Assembly (NCBI RefSeq): GCF_002160145.1
Contig: NZ_NFKA01000012.1
Coordinates: forward strand, 37,114 to 101,113
DNA: 64,000 nucleotides
Reading direction: 5' to 3'
Source: Gemmiger sp. An194
GTDB taxonomy: Bacteria > Bacillota > Clostridia > Oscillospirales > Ruminococcaceae
Shown: piece by piece, positions 1 to 8,632 of the stretch
How positions within the stretch are numbered: the first letter of the stretch is position 1
Layout: every line of letters begins with the position of its first letter
The notes under the pieces: generated by a model
Seen by the model: only the letters and a program-made list of their open reading frames with translations
Database searches by the model: none
What the model was told of the DNA's origin: nothing
Position numbers and translations under genes: made by a program

Positions 1-100
1 CCGCCGTGTACAGCGACGATACCACCAGCATGGCCACCGCCGGCACCGAGAAGGCCAGCAGCCGCCAGAAGCTGAATTCCTGCGAAATTGCCCGTTTCAT
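1..100 (-). CDS. MATE-family multidrug efflux transporter, N-terminal fragment
   Basis: The first 33 codons read on the minus strand from an ATG at 98-100 and run off the window edge. They begin MKRAISQEFSFWRLLAFSVPAV, with a hydrophobic stretch from about residue 13. This N-terminus (short amphipathic start followed by a first membrane helix with the A-x-P motif) is usual in Na+ or H+ driven MATE exporters. An AAGGAG ribosome site lies 6 bases upstream of the ATG. The gene is divergent from a MerR regulator and is preceded by a MerR-type promoter, the usual arrangement for an inducible drug efflux gene. Only the N-terminus is visible, so the family call rests on this segment and its context. 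Confidence 0.6.
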   Translation of the reverse strand, partial: MKRAISQEFSFWRLLAFSVPAVAMLVVSSLYTA

Positions 101-130
101 AAAAGTACTCCTTGCGTTGTGATGGAAACC

Positions 131-161
131 ATTGTAAACTATGGTGTAACCCACGAGTCAA
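131..161 (-). promoter_or_regulatory. MerR-type promoter with 19-bp spacer for the efflux gene
   Basis: On the minus strand TTGACT (156-161) is separated from TACAAT (131-136) by exactly 19 bp. That over-long spacer is the hallmark of promoters activated by DNA distortion by MerR-family proteins. The spacer contains the imperfect dyad GTGGGTTACACCAT. The promoter reads into the MATE gene 31 bases downstream, and the MerR gene starts 45 bp away on the other side. Confidence 0.7.
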
Positions 162-205
162 GAGGCTTTCAAATTCTTTTGCTGAACCGGCCAAGGGAGA
201 ATTTT

Positions 206-1021
206 ATGAAAAATTATTATAAAATCAGCGAGTTTGCCGCCCTGTGCGGTCTCAGCCGGGATACCCTGCTCCACTACGACCATACCGGCGTCTTAAAGCC
301 CGCCTTTGTGGCCCCCAGCGGCTACCGTTACTACACCCTGAGTCAGTTCACCACCGTGGACCTGATCGCCGTTCTGAAGGCCAGCGGCACCCCGCTCAGC
401 GAGATCAGGCGCTACCTGCAGAACGCCGATGTGCCCACCGGCATCCGGCTGCTGGAGGGCAAGGTCCAGGACCTGCGGGCACGCCGGGCCGAGATCGACC
501 GGATGATCCAGTCGCTGGAGCAGACGCTGGATGCCATGCGGGAGGGCGAGGAGAGCGTCTGCGGCCGCCTGAGTCTGACCCGGCAGAGGGAACGGCACCT
601 GATCGCCACCCCCACCGGCTACCGCACCCCGCCCACCGAGCGCCAGTTCGCCCGCACCATGCAGGCCCATTTTGCGGAGTGTGAGCAGTGCGGCCTGGGA
701 ACCAGCTTCCAGGCCGGGGAGATCATCCCCCGGGAAAGAGCGCTGCAGGGCCGCTTTCTGGAGGCCTATTATTTCAGCCCGCTGCCCGGGCCGGTGGAGC
801 ATCCCCACCTGTGGACCTGCCCCGCCGGGACCTGGGCGGTGTATTACTACCAGGGCGGCTACGACGAGCTGCCCACCGCCTACGCCCTCTTTCTGGAGGA
901 GCTGGAGCGCCGGGAGCTCCGGCTGGCGGGGGATGTGTACGAGCAGGATGTGATCAATTATCTCTCGGTCACCGACCCGGCCCGCTATGTGCTGCGGCTT
1001 TCGGCCCCGGTGGAGGAGTAA
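206..1021 (+). CDS. MerR family transcriptional regulator with C-terminal effector-binding domain
   Basis: A 271-residue regulator. Residues 1-70 form the winged HTH of the MerR family (KISEFAALCGLSRDTLLHYD, then GYRYYTLSQF). A dimerisation coiled coil follows at about residues 78-115. The C-terminal half resembles the GyrI-like/BmrR effector-binding fold (YYFSPLP, GTWAVYYYQGGYDELPTAY). I chose the ATG at 206, preceded by GGGAG, over an upstream in-frame GTG at 119: only this start gives the canonical N-terminus, and the longer form would overlap the efflux promoter. It most likely binds the 19-bp-spacer promoter at 131-161 and activates the divergent MATE gene when a cationic or hydrophobic drug binds. 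The ligand is unknown. Confidence 0.85.
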   Translation: MKNYYKISEFAALCGLSRDTLLHYDHTGVLKPAFVAPSGYRYYTLSQFTTVDLIAVLKASGTPLSEIRRYLQNADVPTGIRLLEGKVQDLRARRAEIDRMIQSLEQTLDAMREGEESVCGRLSLTRQRERHLIATPTGYRTPPTERQFARTMQAHFAECEQCGLGTSFQAGEIIPRERALQGRFLEAYYFSPLPGPVEHPHLWTCPAGTWAVYYYQGGYDELPTAYALFLEELERRELRLAGDVYEQDVINYLSVTDPARYVLRLSAPVEE

Positions 1022-1037
1022 AGAAGTTTGCGTGCAG

Positions 1038-1085
1038 AAAAAGGCGGCTGCCTTTCCCGGTTTGGGAAGGCAGCCGCCTTTTGGT
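1038..1085. terminator. Bidirectional rho-independent terminator
   Basis: A GC-rich stem (AAAGGCGGCTGCC paired with GGCAGCCGCCTTT, arms 1038-1053 and 1066-1083) is flanked by T-runs on both strands. It lies between the convergent MerR and nucleotidyltransferase genes and can serve both. Confidence 0.85.
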
Positions 1086-1126
1086 TTTGTATCTGTCTGG
1101 GCGAAAAACGCCGGAAGGTCAGCGGC

Positions 1127-2056
1127 TTACAGGTCGCTGAACAGGTCTTCCTTGTAAACGCCCGCCTGGATCAGTGCCCGGAAGCTAGCCACAACGAAGT
1201 CCTTGTCCTCCTTGTAGGTCACGCCGAACCACTTGTCGTCGGTCTTCAGCACCTTCACCGACACCGCGCTGCGCTTGAGCAGCTGGTCGATGTAGATGGG
1301 CAGCAGGTACTCGGCCTTCAGGATCTTGTCCTCCGGAGTGTTGGCGAAGAACTCCACAAAGCCCTTGTCCAGCAGGTCCATGAAGGCGGGGGTCAGGCCC
1401 CACATGTTCATGGAAACCAGAGAGTCTGCGTCCACGGGCTTGCCCTCCACCTCGGCGCCGGTGGCGGTCTTCACGATGTTGGAGGTCTCCTCCACATCGG
1501 TCAGGTAGCCGGTCTCGTTCATATGGCAGATGCCGCGGGTCACGCCGCCGTTCTCGGACAGGGTGTTCTTCAGCACAAAGCCCGCCATGCACAGCTCGCT
1601 GTCGCCGTGGTCCTGCACCAGGAAGTCGTGGATCTTCACAAAGGCTTCCTTGCCGTAGTAGTCGTCCGCGTTGATGACCACGAAGGGCTCGTTCAGCAGA
1701 CCCTTGCAGGCCAGAACCGCCTGACCGGTGCCCCAGGGCTTGGTGCGCTCTGCGGGCAGGGCAACGCCCTCAGGCAGATTCTCCTTCTCCTGATAGGCGT
1801 AGGCGATCTCCACGCCCAGCCGGGCGCAGGTGGTGGCAATGCGGTCGCCGATCGCCTCACGGAAGGCCTCGGCAATGTCGTGCCGGATGATAAAGACCAC
1901 CTTGTTGAAGCCTGCCTCGATGGCGTCGTGAATGGAATAGTCCATGATGATCTCGCCGTGCAGGCCCACGGGCTCCAGCTGCTTGATGCCGCCGCCGAAA
2001 CGGCTGCCGATGCCCGCCGCCATAATGACCAGGGCGGTCTGTTTGGTTTCGCTCAT
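1127..2056 (-). CDS. Sugar-phosphate nucleotidyltransferase family protein
   Basis: 309 residues with the nucleotidyltransferase GT-A fold. The nucleotide-binding loop VIMAAGIGSRFGGGIKQL is near the N-terminus, the metal-binding stretch VVINADDYYGKEAF follows at about residue 125, and KWFGVTYKEDK is near the C-terminus. The family transfers an NMP to a sugar or polyol phosphate to make an activated donor; the exact sugar cannot be read from sequence. The start is the ATG at 2054-2056 with AAAAGGAG upstream, not the in-frame ATG six codons earlier. It has its own promoter and is divergent from the exopolysaccharide operon, so a role in supplying an activated sugar to that operon is plausible but inferred. 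Confidence 0.75.
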   Translation of the reverse strand: MSETKQTALVIMAAGIGSRFGGGIKQLEPVGLHGEIIMDYSIHDAIEAGFNKVVFIIRHDIAEAFREAIGDRIATTCARLGVEIAYAYQEKENLPEGVALPAERTKPWGTGQAVLACKGLLNEPFVVINADDYYGKEAFVKIHDFLVQDHGDSELCMAGFVLKNTLSENGGVTRGICHMNETGYLTDVEETSNIVKTATGAEVEGKPVDADSLVSMNMWGLTPAFMDLLDKGFVEFFANTPEDKILKAEYLLPIYIDQLLKRSAVSVKVLKTDDKWFGVTYKEDKDFVVASFRALIQAGVYKEDLFSDL

Positions 2057-2126
2057 GATTGTCTCCTTTTGCATTCCTTTTTACTTATTTTAATAGGAAG
2101 ATGCGGTGCCGGGTTATCTAGTTGAC

Positions 2127-2156
2127 ATGGTACACCACGGTTGACACATTTGTCAA
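2127..2156 (-). promoter_or_regulatory. Sigma-A promoter of the nucleotidyltransferase gene
   Basis: TTGACA (2151-2156) and TACCAT (2127-2132) on the minus strand are separated by 18 bp, with a TG just before the -10. It gives a leader of roughly 65 nt. Confidence 0.6.
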
Positions 2157-2375
2157 TAAAATGCGCGATTTTTCCATGGAATGAACAAGGGAACGTTTCG
2201 GTGAGCTGGGCGGCGAGATCAACAAAAGGGGCCCGGGCGAAAAAACAACACAAAGATCGAGTTGCCAAAGAGGGGAAAAAAAAGAAGATTTCCAGCAGAA
2301 AAATCAATATTATTCGCTTTTCTTACAGCTTTTTTACCAATTAGACGAATCTGAACCAAAAACTACCGTTTTCGG

Positions 2376-2404
2376 TTGAAAAAAGAGGCAAATTGCGTTA
2401 TGAT
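2376..2404 (+). promoter_or_regulatory. Sigma-A promoter of the exopolysaccharide operon
   Basis: TTGAAA (2376-2381) and TATGAT (2399-2404) are separated by 17 bp in an AT-rich stretch. It is the only strong plus-strand promoter seen upstream of the operon. The -10 and downstream bases TATGATTAAAATA recur exactly at the promoter at 31305-31333. Confidence 0.65.
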
Positions 2405-2692
2405 TAAAATACTGGTGTATAACATAGATAAAATCCGCTTTCCTTTTACGGTAAAGCGGAAACGACACGGCAATTTTCAGCGCAGCACCCGCAACACAGG
2501 GGGAGATGCAGCGGCTGCGTTTGCCGGGGCAACCGCGGGGCGGAGGAAAACCGGCCGGATGCGCACTGCCCCGTCACGCGCAAACGGAAAACCGCCAACG
2601 CAAGATCCCCCTGGGCAACCTTACCGATGCCCGGGGCGCTTTGCGTGCAGCAAATAAGGAAGCGTAAAAAATCCAGAGGGAGAAGAACGGCG
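2405..2692 (+). other. Long structured 5' leader of the exopolysaccharide operon
   Basis: About 280 nt separate the predicted transcription start from the first gene, with no convincing coding region. A stable hairpin spans 2598-2646: ACGCAAG pairs with CTTTGCGT and inner CCCC/GGGG and GGGC/GCCC pairs stack inside. No T-run follows, so it is not a simple terminator. The segment GCAAACGG...ACGCAAGA around 2579-2605 vaguely recalls the core of cyclic-di-GMP-I riboswitches, but the second tetraloop-receptor arm is not evident. From 2057 to 2375 I see only the two promoters and AT-rich DNA. Confidence 0.4.
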
Positions 2693-3487
2693 ATGAAGGT
2701 CAAAAAACAGTATGTATCGATGCGCAGAATCATGAAGCAGCATCGCATTCCGTTGACCGGTGCCCAGCAGAGGTATCTGCGGCAGAAGCGGTGGTTCGAT
2801 GTGGTGATTGCGGCCATGGCGCTGGTGGTGCTGGCGATTCCGTTTATGGTGGTGGCCCTGCTGCAGAAGCTGAGCAGTCCCACCGAGCCGGTGTTCTTCC
2901 GCCAGAAGCGGGTGGGGCAGGACAGCCATGTGTTCTACATTACCAAATTCCGCACCATGAAGAGCACCGCGCCCAAATACTCGGCCACCGGCGAGCTGCA
3001 GAACGCCGACGCCTATATCTCCAAGCTGGGGCGCTTTTTGCGGGATACCAGCATTGATGAGCTGCCGCAGCTGTTCAATGTTCTTACAGGCGACATGAGC
3101 CTGATCGGGCCCCGGCCGCTGATCCGGCAGGAGCGCAGCGTGCATTTTCTGCGCCGGTACTACGGGGTGGACCAGCTGAAGCCGGGCATCACGGGCTGGG
3201 CGCAGATCAATGGCCGCGACATGCTGAACGATTACGACAAGGTGTTCTACGACCGGGAGTACTTAAAGAACGTGAGCATGGCCTTTGACGCGAAGGTGTT
3301 CTTGGATACTGTACTGAAAGTACTAGGCCGCAAGGACATCCAGGAAGGCGTGCGGGCGCATCATCACCGGGACGAAGTGCGCCGCCACCAGCAGGAGCAG
3401 CTGGTCCAGGAGAGGCTGGAGCAGCGTGAATTCGTGCAGTTCCAGCAGGAGGCCCAGATGGTGCGCGAGCACCGCCGGGCGATGTGA
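2693..3487 (+). CDS. Priming undecaprenyl-phosphate sugar-1-phosphate transferase (bacterial sugar transferase family)
   Basis: 264 residues. A membrane segment lies at about 36-58, followed by the conserved catalytic domain with FFRQKRVGQ, KFRTMKS, DELPQLFNVLTGDMSLIGPRP and GITGWAQING. This family starts repeat-unit synthesis by moving a sugar-1-phosphate from a nucleotide sugar onto undecaprenyl phosphate at the inner face of the membrane. The last ~45 residues form an unusual Gln/Arg/His/Glu-rich helical tail (HHHRDEVRRHQQEQLVQERL) beyond the normal family end. It is the first gene of the operon and has host-like GC, unlike the AT-rich genes that follow. The start is the ATG at 2693 behind a purine-rich AGAGGGAGAAG. 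Confidence 0.9.
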   Translation: MKVKKQYVSMRRIMKQHRIPLTGAQQRYLRQKRWFDVVIAAMALVVLAIPFMVVALLQKLSSPTEPVFFRQKRVGQDSHVFYITKFRTMKSTAPKYSATGELQNADAYISKLGRFLRDTSIDELPQLFNVLTGDMSLIGPRPLIRQERSVHFLRRYYGVDQLKPGITGWAQINGRDMLNDYDKVFYDREYLKNVSMAFDAKVFLDTVLKVLGRKDIQEGVRAHHHRDEVRRHQQEQLVQERLEQREFVQFQQEAQMVREHRRAM

Positions 3488-3496
3488 AAAAGGGGA

Positions 3497-4327
3497 ATGA
3501 ACGTGCAGTACGAAAATTACAGTGTTTTAATGTCGGTTTATTATAAGGAAAAACCGGAGTACTTGAAGCAGAGCATTGAAAGCATGCTGAATCAGACCGT
3601 GCCCACCAATGATTTTGTAATTGTTTGCGACGGCCCGCTTACCCCCGAGCTGGATGCCGTGATTGATTCGTACAAAAATGCACTTCATGTTGTTCGTCTG
3701 GAAAAAAACGGAGGGCTTGGCCCGGCCTTGAATGAAGGACTAAAGCATTGCAGGAATGAGCTTGTTGCACGGATGGATAGCGATGACATTAGCGTTCCCC
3801 GGCGCTGCGAGATACAGTTGGAAGAATATAGGAAGAATCCCACACTTGGGATTCTTAGTGCATCGCTACTGGAGTTTACAGAAACGACAGATAATGTGAT
3901 TGGAAAAAGAACCTTACCGGTAGAAAATGAGCAGATCAGGCGGTATTCAAAACGGCGCTGCCCGTTCAATCACCCGGTAGTGATGTTTAAAAAAGAGGCA
4001 GTACAGCAAGCGGGCGGATACAACGGCCGCTTTCATTTGTTTGAGGACTATTATTTGTGGATTCGAATGATTCAAACCGGTGTGGAAGCAAGGAACATTT
4101 CAGAGAATCTGTTGTATATGCGCGCCCCGGCTGATATGTTTCAGCGGCGCGGCGGAATGAAATATGCAAAGGATATGTTGAAATTCAGAGGCTGGATGGT
4201 CAAAAGCGGTTGGTCCAGCTGGAAGGATTTTACGTTTTCCGCTTTGCCGCAGGCGGTAGTTTGTGTGGCGCCGAATTGGCTGAGAGAGAAAGTGTACGCT
4301 CACCTGCACGATCAAAGTGCAAAATGA
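3497..4327 (+). CDS. Family 2 glycosyltransferase
   Basis: 276 residues with a GT-A fold: N-terminal YSVLMSVYYKEKPEYLKQSIESM, and the metal/nucleotide-binding motif ARMDSDD at about residue 90. It resembles amylovoran-type and other EPS family 2 enzymes that add a sugar from a nucleotide donor to the lipid-linked repeat unit in the cytoplasm. The donor and acceptor cannot be deduced. It sits 9 bp after the priming transferase, and base composition drops sharply toward AT within this gene, marking the entry into the variable cassette. Confidence 0.85.
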   Translation: MNVQYENYSVLMSVYYKEKPEYLKQSIESMLNQTVPTNDFVIVCDGPLTPELDAVIDSYKNALHVVRLEKNGGLGPALNEGLKHCRNELVARMDSDDISVPRRCEIQLEEYRKNPTLGILSASLLEFTETTDNVIGKRTLPVENEQIRRYSKRRCPFNHPVVMFKKEAVQQAGGYNGRFHLFEDYYLWIRMIQTGVEARNISENLLYMRAPADMFQRRGGMKYAKDMLKFRGWMVKSGWSSWKDFTFSALPQAVVCVAPNWLREKVYAHLHDQSAK

Positions 4328-4342
4328 ACTTGGAGAAAACAT

Positions 4343-5266
4343 ATGCCTCAAATTAGTGTAATTGTTCCGGTGTATAAAGTGGAAGAATATTTGGATCGGT
4401 GTGTCCAATCGATTCTGGATCAGTCTTTTGAAGATTTGGAAGTGATTCTGATAGATGATGGCTCCCCGGATCGATGCCCTGCAATGTGTGATGAATGGGC
4501 AAAACGTGATTCAAGAATTACAGTGCTTCATCAAAAAAATGGTGGAGCAAGTGCAGCTCGAAATGCTGGTTTACGCGTTGCGCAAGGTGAGTACATTGGC
4601 TTTGTTGATAGTGATGACTGGATTGAGCCGGGAATGTATGGCTCCATGTACGAACTCATTACGGCAAATGATGCAGACATGGTGATTTGCGAGATGCAGC
4701 GCCAAGAAAAAAAGAATAAATCCATGGCAGAAAGGGTCGAACTCTGGGGCCAGAAAAAATGCTTGGACCACTTTTTCCGGGTCAATGGGGAAGAGGACAC
4801 ACATTGTATCTGGAATCGTCTGATTAAAAAAGAAATACTCGAAGATTTCTTTTTTATTGAAGGAAAAATGAATGAGGATGTGCATGCCTGTTACTGCTTT
4901 GCGGTGCGATGCAAAAAGGCAGTGTACACAAATGCACCGTACTATCATTACACATTTAACGTAAATGGTGTAACAAATAATAGGTTTACGGTAAAGAAAA
5001 TGGATTTGCTATACGTGTGGGACAAAGTGCGGGGATTAGTTGCAAATGAAGTCCCGGAATATCTTCAAGTATGTGATCGGAATATAGAGCGGGCAAGATT
5101 CACGTTGTTGGCCAAAATGTATTTTGACGGATATGATAAAAGAGATAAAAGGTTGTCAGAAATCAAACATCAACTTAAGAAGGCGGTAAGGAGATCCATT
5201 GGAACATTATTACTCTGGAAAATGCCACTGAGCAGAAAAGTTTTATTACTACTAATTTGTATATAG
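4343..5266 (+). CDS. Family 2 glycosyltransferase
   Basis: 307 residues beginning MPQISVIVPVYKVEEYLDRC, with LIDDGSPD, the GGASAARNAG nucleotide-sugar loop and the metal motif FVDSDD at about residue 92. This is the EpsJ/CpsI-like subgroup common in Gram-positive capsule clusters. It probably adds one sugar of the repeat unit on the cytoplasmic face. The gene starts 15 bp after its upstream neighbour with a TGGAG site and lies in the AT-rich part of the operon. Confidence 0.88.
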   Translation: MPQISVIVPVYKVEEYLDRCVQSILDQSFEDLEVILIDDGSPDRCPAMCDEWAKRDSRITVLHQKNGGASAARNAGLRVAQGEYIGFVDSDDWIEPGMYGSMYELITANDADMVICEMQRQEKKNKSMAERVELWGQKKCLDHFFRVNGEEDTHCIWNRLIKKEILEDFFFIEGKMNEDVHACYCFAVRCKKAVYTNAPYYHYTFNVNGVTNNRFTVKKMDLLYVWDKVRGLVANEVPEYLQVCDRNIERARFTLLAKMYFDGYDKRDKRLSEIKHQLKKAVRRSIGTLLLWKMPLSRKVLLLLICI

Positions 5267-5286
5267 AAGGTTATTGGTAAGGACTA

Positions 5287-6585
5287 ATGAAGATTAGCAA
5301 CAAACACACGCTTTATTTAAGTATCTATGCTTTTTGCGTTATATTTTGTCCCCCTATTATTCCTCGCTTTGATATCGTTTTAATTGGCTTTTCCGGAATG
5401 ATGATCTTTTTTAAATATAGATCAAGATTTATTAGCGCAGTGTTTAAATCCGGAATTGCAACGTGGGTTAAACTGATGGTTGGGCTGGCATGTTATGTGG
5501 CGCTTATACCGTTGCCTTTAAGTGCTTTTTTCTATAATGATGTGGTTCAAGTAGGGCACTATATTTCGTTGGTCAACCGTTACGGTTTGATGACTATAGC
5601 TGTTATTGTTTGCGGATCGTATTTTTTTATGGAATTACAGAGAAATGAATATGATTTTTCTGGATTTCTTAAAGTGATATTTTATGCGGGTGCGATAGAA
5701 AGTACTTGCTGTGTGCTTTCTCTAATGTTTCCTCGTGTAAAAAATCTTTTTGTATCATTGATGCTGGCTAACACTGGAAGTGAGCTGTATCAAAATACAT
5801 GGTATATCACAGTACGAGCGTATGGTTTCTCCAATACCCTTGTAGACCTTTTTGGCTTGGGAATATCAGTAATTGCTAGTTCATGTTTGCTGTATGGGGT
5901 ATTTAAGGAAAAGAAATTTATTTTCCTTTCAATATACATATCTATTGCGACGGCACTAAATTCTCGTACAGGGCTACTGATTTATTTGTTGTGTGCTTGT
6001 TTGGTAGTTATTTATATGATGTTCACTGGAAGCTTAAAAAAGTTCCTTGTAGGAGTTATGGTGCTTGCGCTAGCTGTTTCCGGGTTTAATATTTTGATGA
6101 ATAGCAATATACTGGATGAGGCAACAAAGGGATGGATAGAAGCTGGATTTGAAAGTGTTTATGATTTGATTGAAACGGGAAAAGCGGAAAGCGATTCTTT
6201 GGGCGTATTGTTCCAGGATTCCTGGTGGGAGTTGCAAAAGGGGATTCGTCTTCTTTTTGGAACTGGGCATTCGAGATATGGTGCAAATGGGTATACACAC
6301 ACAGATGTAGGATATGTAAATGAAATTTGGCTTTTTGGTGTTATTGGAGTTTGTGTGTTATATATTTCGATTGCTTTTCTGATATGGAAATATTCTTTTA
6401 AATGGAAAGACAGACTTGTGAACTGCATTGGAATAATTTTGTTTGTGGAATATTTTGCGTTTAATGTCAAAGCTGTTGCACTTGGATATAATCCAGGAGC
6501 TATGTCTATTTTGTTGATTTTATTTGGAATAAAATTCTTTTTTGAAAAAAAGGAAAAAGGAAGAAAAGGCAGTGTGCAAATTTAG
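5287..6585 (+). CDS. Wzy-like O-antigen/EPS polymerase
   Basis: 432 residues with about ten to twelve predicted membrane helices and a large hydrophilic loop at about residues 275-345, which contains GKAESDSLGVLFQDSWWELQ and GTGHSRYGANGYTHTDVGYVNE. This topology and loop are typical of O-antigen polymerases, which join flipped repeat units on the outer face of the membrane. Wzy proteins have little sequence identity, so the assignment rests on topology, size and context. The 3' end overlaps the reading frame of the next gene. Confidence 0.75.
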   Translation: MKISNKHTLYLSIYAFCVIFCPPIIPRFDIVLIGFSGMMIFFKYRSRFISAVFKSGIATWVKLMVGLACYVALIPLPLSAFFYNDVVQVGHYISLVNRYGLMTIAVIVCGSYFFMELQRNEYDFSGFLKVIFYAGAIESTCCVLSLMFPRVKNLFVSLMLANTGSELYQNTWYITVRAYGFSNTLVDLFGLGISVIASSCLLYGVFKEKKFIFLSIYISIATALNSRTGLLIYLLCACLVVIYMMFTGSLKKFLVGVMVLALAVSGFNILMNSNILDEATKGWIEAGFESVYDLIETGKAESDSLGVLFQDSWWELQKGIRLLFGTGHSRYGANGYTHTDVGYVNEIWLFGVIGVCVLYISIAFLIWKYSFKWKDRLVNCIGIILFVEYFAFNVKAVALGYNPGAMSILLILFGIKFFFEKKEKGRKGSVQI

Positions 6586-7525
6586 TGTAATTATACCGGT
6601 TTACAATGTTGAGAAATATTTAAATGAATGCGTAGATAGTGTATTGGCGCAGTCTTATAAGGATTTCGAAATTATACTAATTGATGATGGTTCTACAGAT
6701 TTGTCAGGAGATATATGTGATCAATACGAAAGAGAATTCAACTGCGTGAAGGTTGTACATCAAAATAATTATGGATTGTCAGAAGCCAGAAATACTGGTA
6801 TTAGAACAGCTCAAGGAAAATATTTAGTGTTTCTTGATTCAGATGACTATTTTAAAGAAGATGGATTAGGTACACTTTCTCAGATTATTGAAAAAAATAA
6901 TCCGGAAGTCATAATAAATAACTACTATTGCGTGACGGAAAATACGGAAACATTGTGCAGTAAAAATTGGAAATTTCCGGAAATAATCAATGCCTCGGAA
7001 AGAGCATTGATTGAATGTTCGGATGCAAGGAATATTATACTCACAGCATGGTGTGTTGTAGTAAGACAAGATTACCTGATGAACCATAATCTTATGTTCT
7101 ATCCTGGAATTAAGCATGAAGATGAACTTTGGACACCTCAAATCATTATTAATAGCAACAAAATTGCTTTTAATGAAAAGGCGTTCTATTGCTATCGAAT
7201 GGAAAGACCTGGATCTATTGTAAAGGAGCCTGATATAAAAAAACTTTTTGATAAAATTTTTATTGTGGATAAATTGACCGAATTTGCTGAGCAAAAAGAC
7301 AGAAAGAAATGTCGAGCAGTTAAACAAAGATGTGCAAAGTTGATTACGGGAGTTATTCGAAGCTTAGTAGAGTATAGCGATACAAAAAGCTATAAAATGC
7401 TGATGGATGAGACACAAAAGAGAATTGGCATTTTGTGCTATGGGCAATCTATTAAATATATTATTCTATATTTATTATGTTCATTAACTGATGTTGGTTC
7501 TGTGTCGAAAATTTGGAATAAATAG
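6572..7525 (+). CDS. Family 2 glycosyltransferase
   Basis: 317 residues: CKFSVIIPVYNVEKYLNECV, IILIDDGSTD, GLSEARNTGI and the metal motif FLDSDD. I place the start at the GTG at 6572, with GGAAG eight bases upstream, because the family normally begins just before the first beta strand. An in-frame TTG at 6542 would only add a Lys-rich extension. Either way the gene overlaps the end of the polymerase gene, which indicates translational coupling. It is one of three family 2 transferases in this operon. Confidence 0.85.
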   Translation: MCKFSVIIPVYNVEKYLNECVDSVLAQSYKDFEIILIDDGSTDLSGDICDQYEREFNCVKVVHQNNYGLSEARNTGIRTAQGKYLVFLDSDDYFKEDGLGTLSQIIEKNNPEVIINNYYCVTENTETLCSKNWKFPEIINASERALIECSDARNIILTAWCVVVRQDYLMNHNLMFYPGIKHEDELWTPQIIINSNKIAFNEKAFYCYRMERPGSIVKEPDIKKLFDKIFIVDKLTEFAEQKDRKKCRAVKQRCAKLITGVIRSLVEYSDTKSYKMLMDETQKRIGILCYGQSIKYIILYLLCSLTDVGSVSKIWNK

Positions 7526-7546
7526 TAAATGGGGAGAAACTTCCGG

Positions 7547-8626
7547 ATGATGGAAAAAAGTATAAGAGTAATAAAAGGAAAAGTGAAAAAGTGTGTTTTT
7601 GACTTGATAACTCTTATGTGTGCGATTCAATTAATTTCTTTTCGAAAAAGATTTATCATCTTTGATACACCATCACATGAAAATATTGGAGATCAGGCAA
7701 TTCTTATTGCGGAAATTGAGTACTTGAAAAAGATTTCGCCTGAGCATAAAGTGATTACAATACCAGCAGAGTGCGTAGAAAGATTCTTAAAAACCTATTC
7801 TAACTTGATAAAAAATGAAGATATAATCTTGATTCATGGAGGCGGATTTCTAGGTTCAATATGGAAAGATGAAATGTATGCGGAAGTGATTCAAAGATAT
7901 CTTTCAAATATGGTAGTCATTTTTCCGCAGACTATTTTTTATGAGAACACACATTATGGGAATCATCGTTTGAAGGTTGAAAAAGACATATTTGACAAAG
8001 AGAATTTGATGCTGTTTGTTCGTGATCAACGATCTCAAATCTTTGCGGAAGAAAACCTCTACCAGATAAATCCTCAAAATTGTGTCTTGATTCCTGATAT
8101 CGTTCTATCCTATCACACTGAAATTAGTAATCAGTCTGTAGAAAATTACATGATTGCATGCCTAAGAAACGACAAAGAAAAGGTTTCAACGGATAATTTT
8201 TATGCTAAACTCGAGGAAGTTGCAAAAAAAGAATGCTATAAATTAGAACTAACTGATATGTGTACGGATCATTCGATTCGTAGAAAATGCGAAAAATATA
8301 GAATTGTTGAATGCAAATTAAAACAATTTGCGAAAGCAAAATTTGTTGTTACAGATCGCCTTCACTGCATGGTTTTCTGTGCGTTGGTAGGAACGCCTTG
8401 CATTGCGATGGATAATAGTAGTAAAAAAGTAAAAGGTGTTTATGAAAAGTGGCTGAAAGATTTAGATTATATTGTGTTTTGTGAAAATGAAAACGACGCG
8501 TTGAGCAAAGCGAAAGAATGGACCAAAACCGACAGCATTAAGGTGACCCGTTATTCTCCTAAAGACTTGGAGAATGCTTTTGAACCCCTTGCAAAAGTTT
8601 TGAAAGTTAGTCTAATGAACAGGTAA
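7547..8626 (+). CDS. Polysaccharide pyruvyl transferase family protein
   Basis: 359 residues. It carries SHENIGDQAILIAEIEYL near the N-terminus, IILIHGGGFLGSIW in the middle and the C-terminal TDRLHCMVFCALVGTPC, the standard motifs of the pyruvyl transferase fold. Relatives attach ketal-linked pyruvate from phosphoenolpyruvate to sugars, giving the polymer negative charge. The start at 7547 is preceded by GGGGAG; an earlier ATG at 7529 lacks a good site. It implies that the exported polymer may be pyruvylated. Confidence 0.85.
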   Translation: MMEKSIRVIKGKVKKCVFDLITLMCAIQLISFRKRFIIFDTPSHENIGDQAILIAEIEYLKKISPEHKVITIPAECVERFLKTYSNLIKNEDIILIHGGGFLGSIWKDEMYAEVIQRYLSNMVVIFPQTIFYENTHYGNHRLKVEKDIFDKENLMLFVRDQRSQIFAEENLYQINPQNCVLIPDIVLSYHTEISNQSVENYMIACLRNDKEKVSTDNFYAKLEEVAKKECYKLELTDMCTDHSIRRKCEKYRIVECKLKQFAKAKFVVTDRLHCMVFCALVGTPCIAMDNSSKKVKGVYEKWLKDLDYIVFCENENDALSKAKEWTKTDSIKVTRYSPKDLENAFEPLAKVLKVSLMNR

Positions 8627-8632
8627 TAAACA

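Noticed and set aside
2579..2646. Firm call of a cyclic-di-GMP-I riboswitch
   Set aside because: Only short motif pieces match; the second arm and tetraloop receptor are not found, so it is kept as a low-weight finding only.
2376..2657. 93-codon plus-strand frame in the EPS leader
   Set aside because: It begins at the predicted -35 of the operon promoter, has no ribosome site, and the protein is Arg/Pro/Gly-rich without any recognisable feature.
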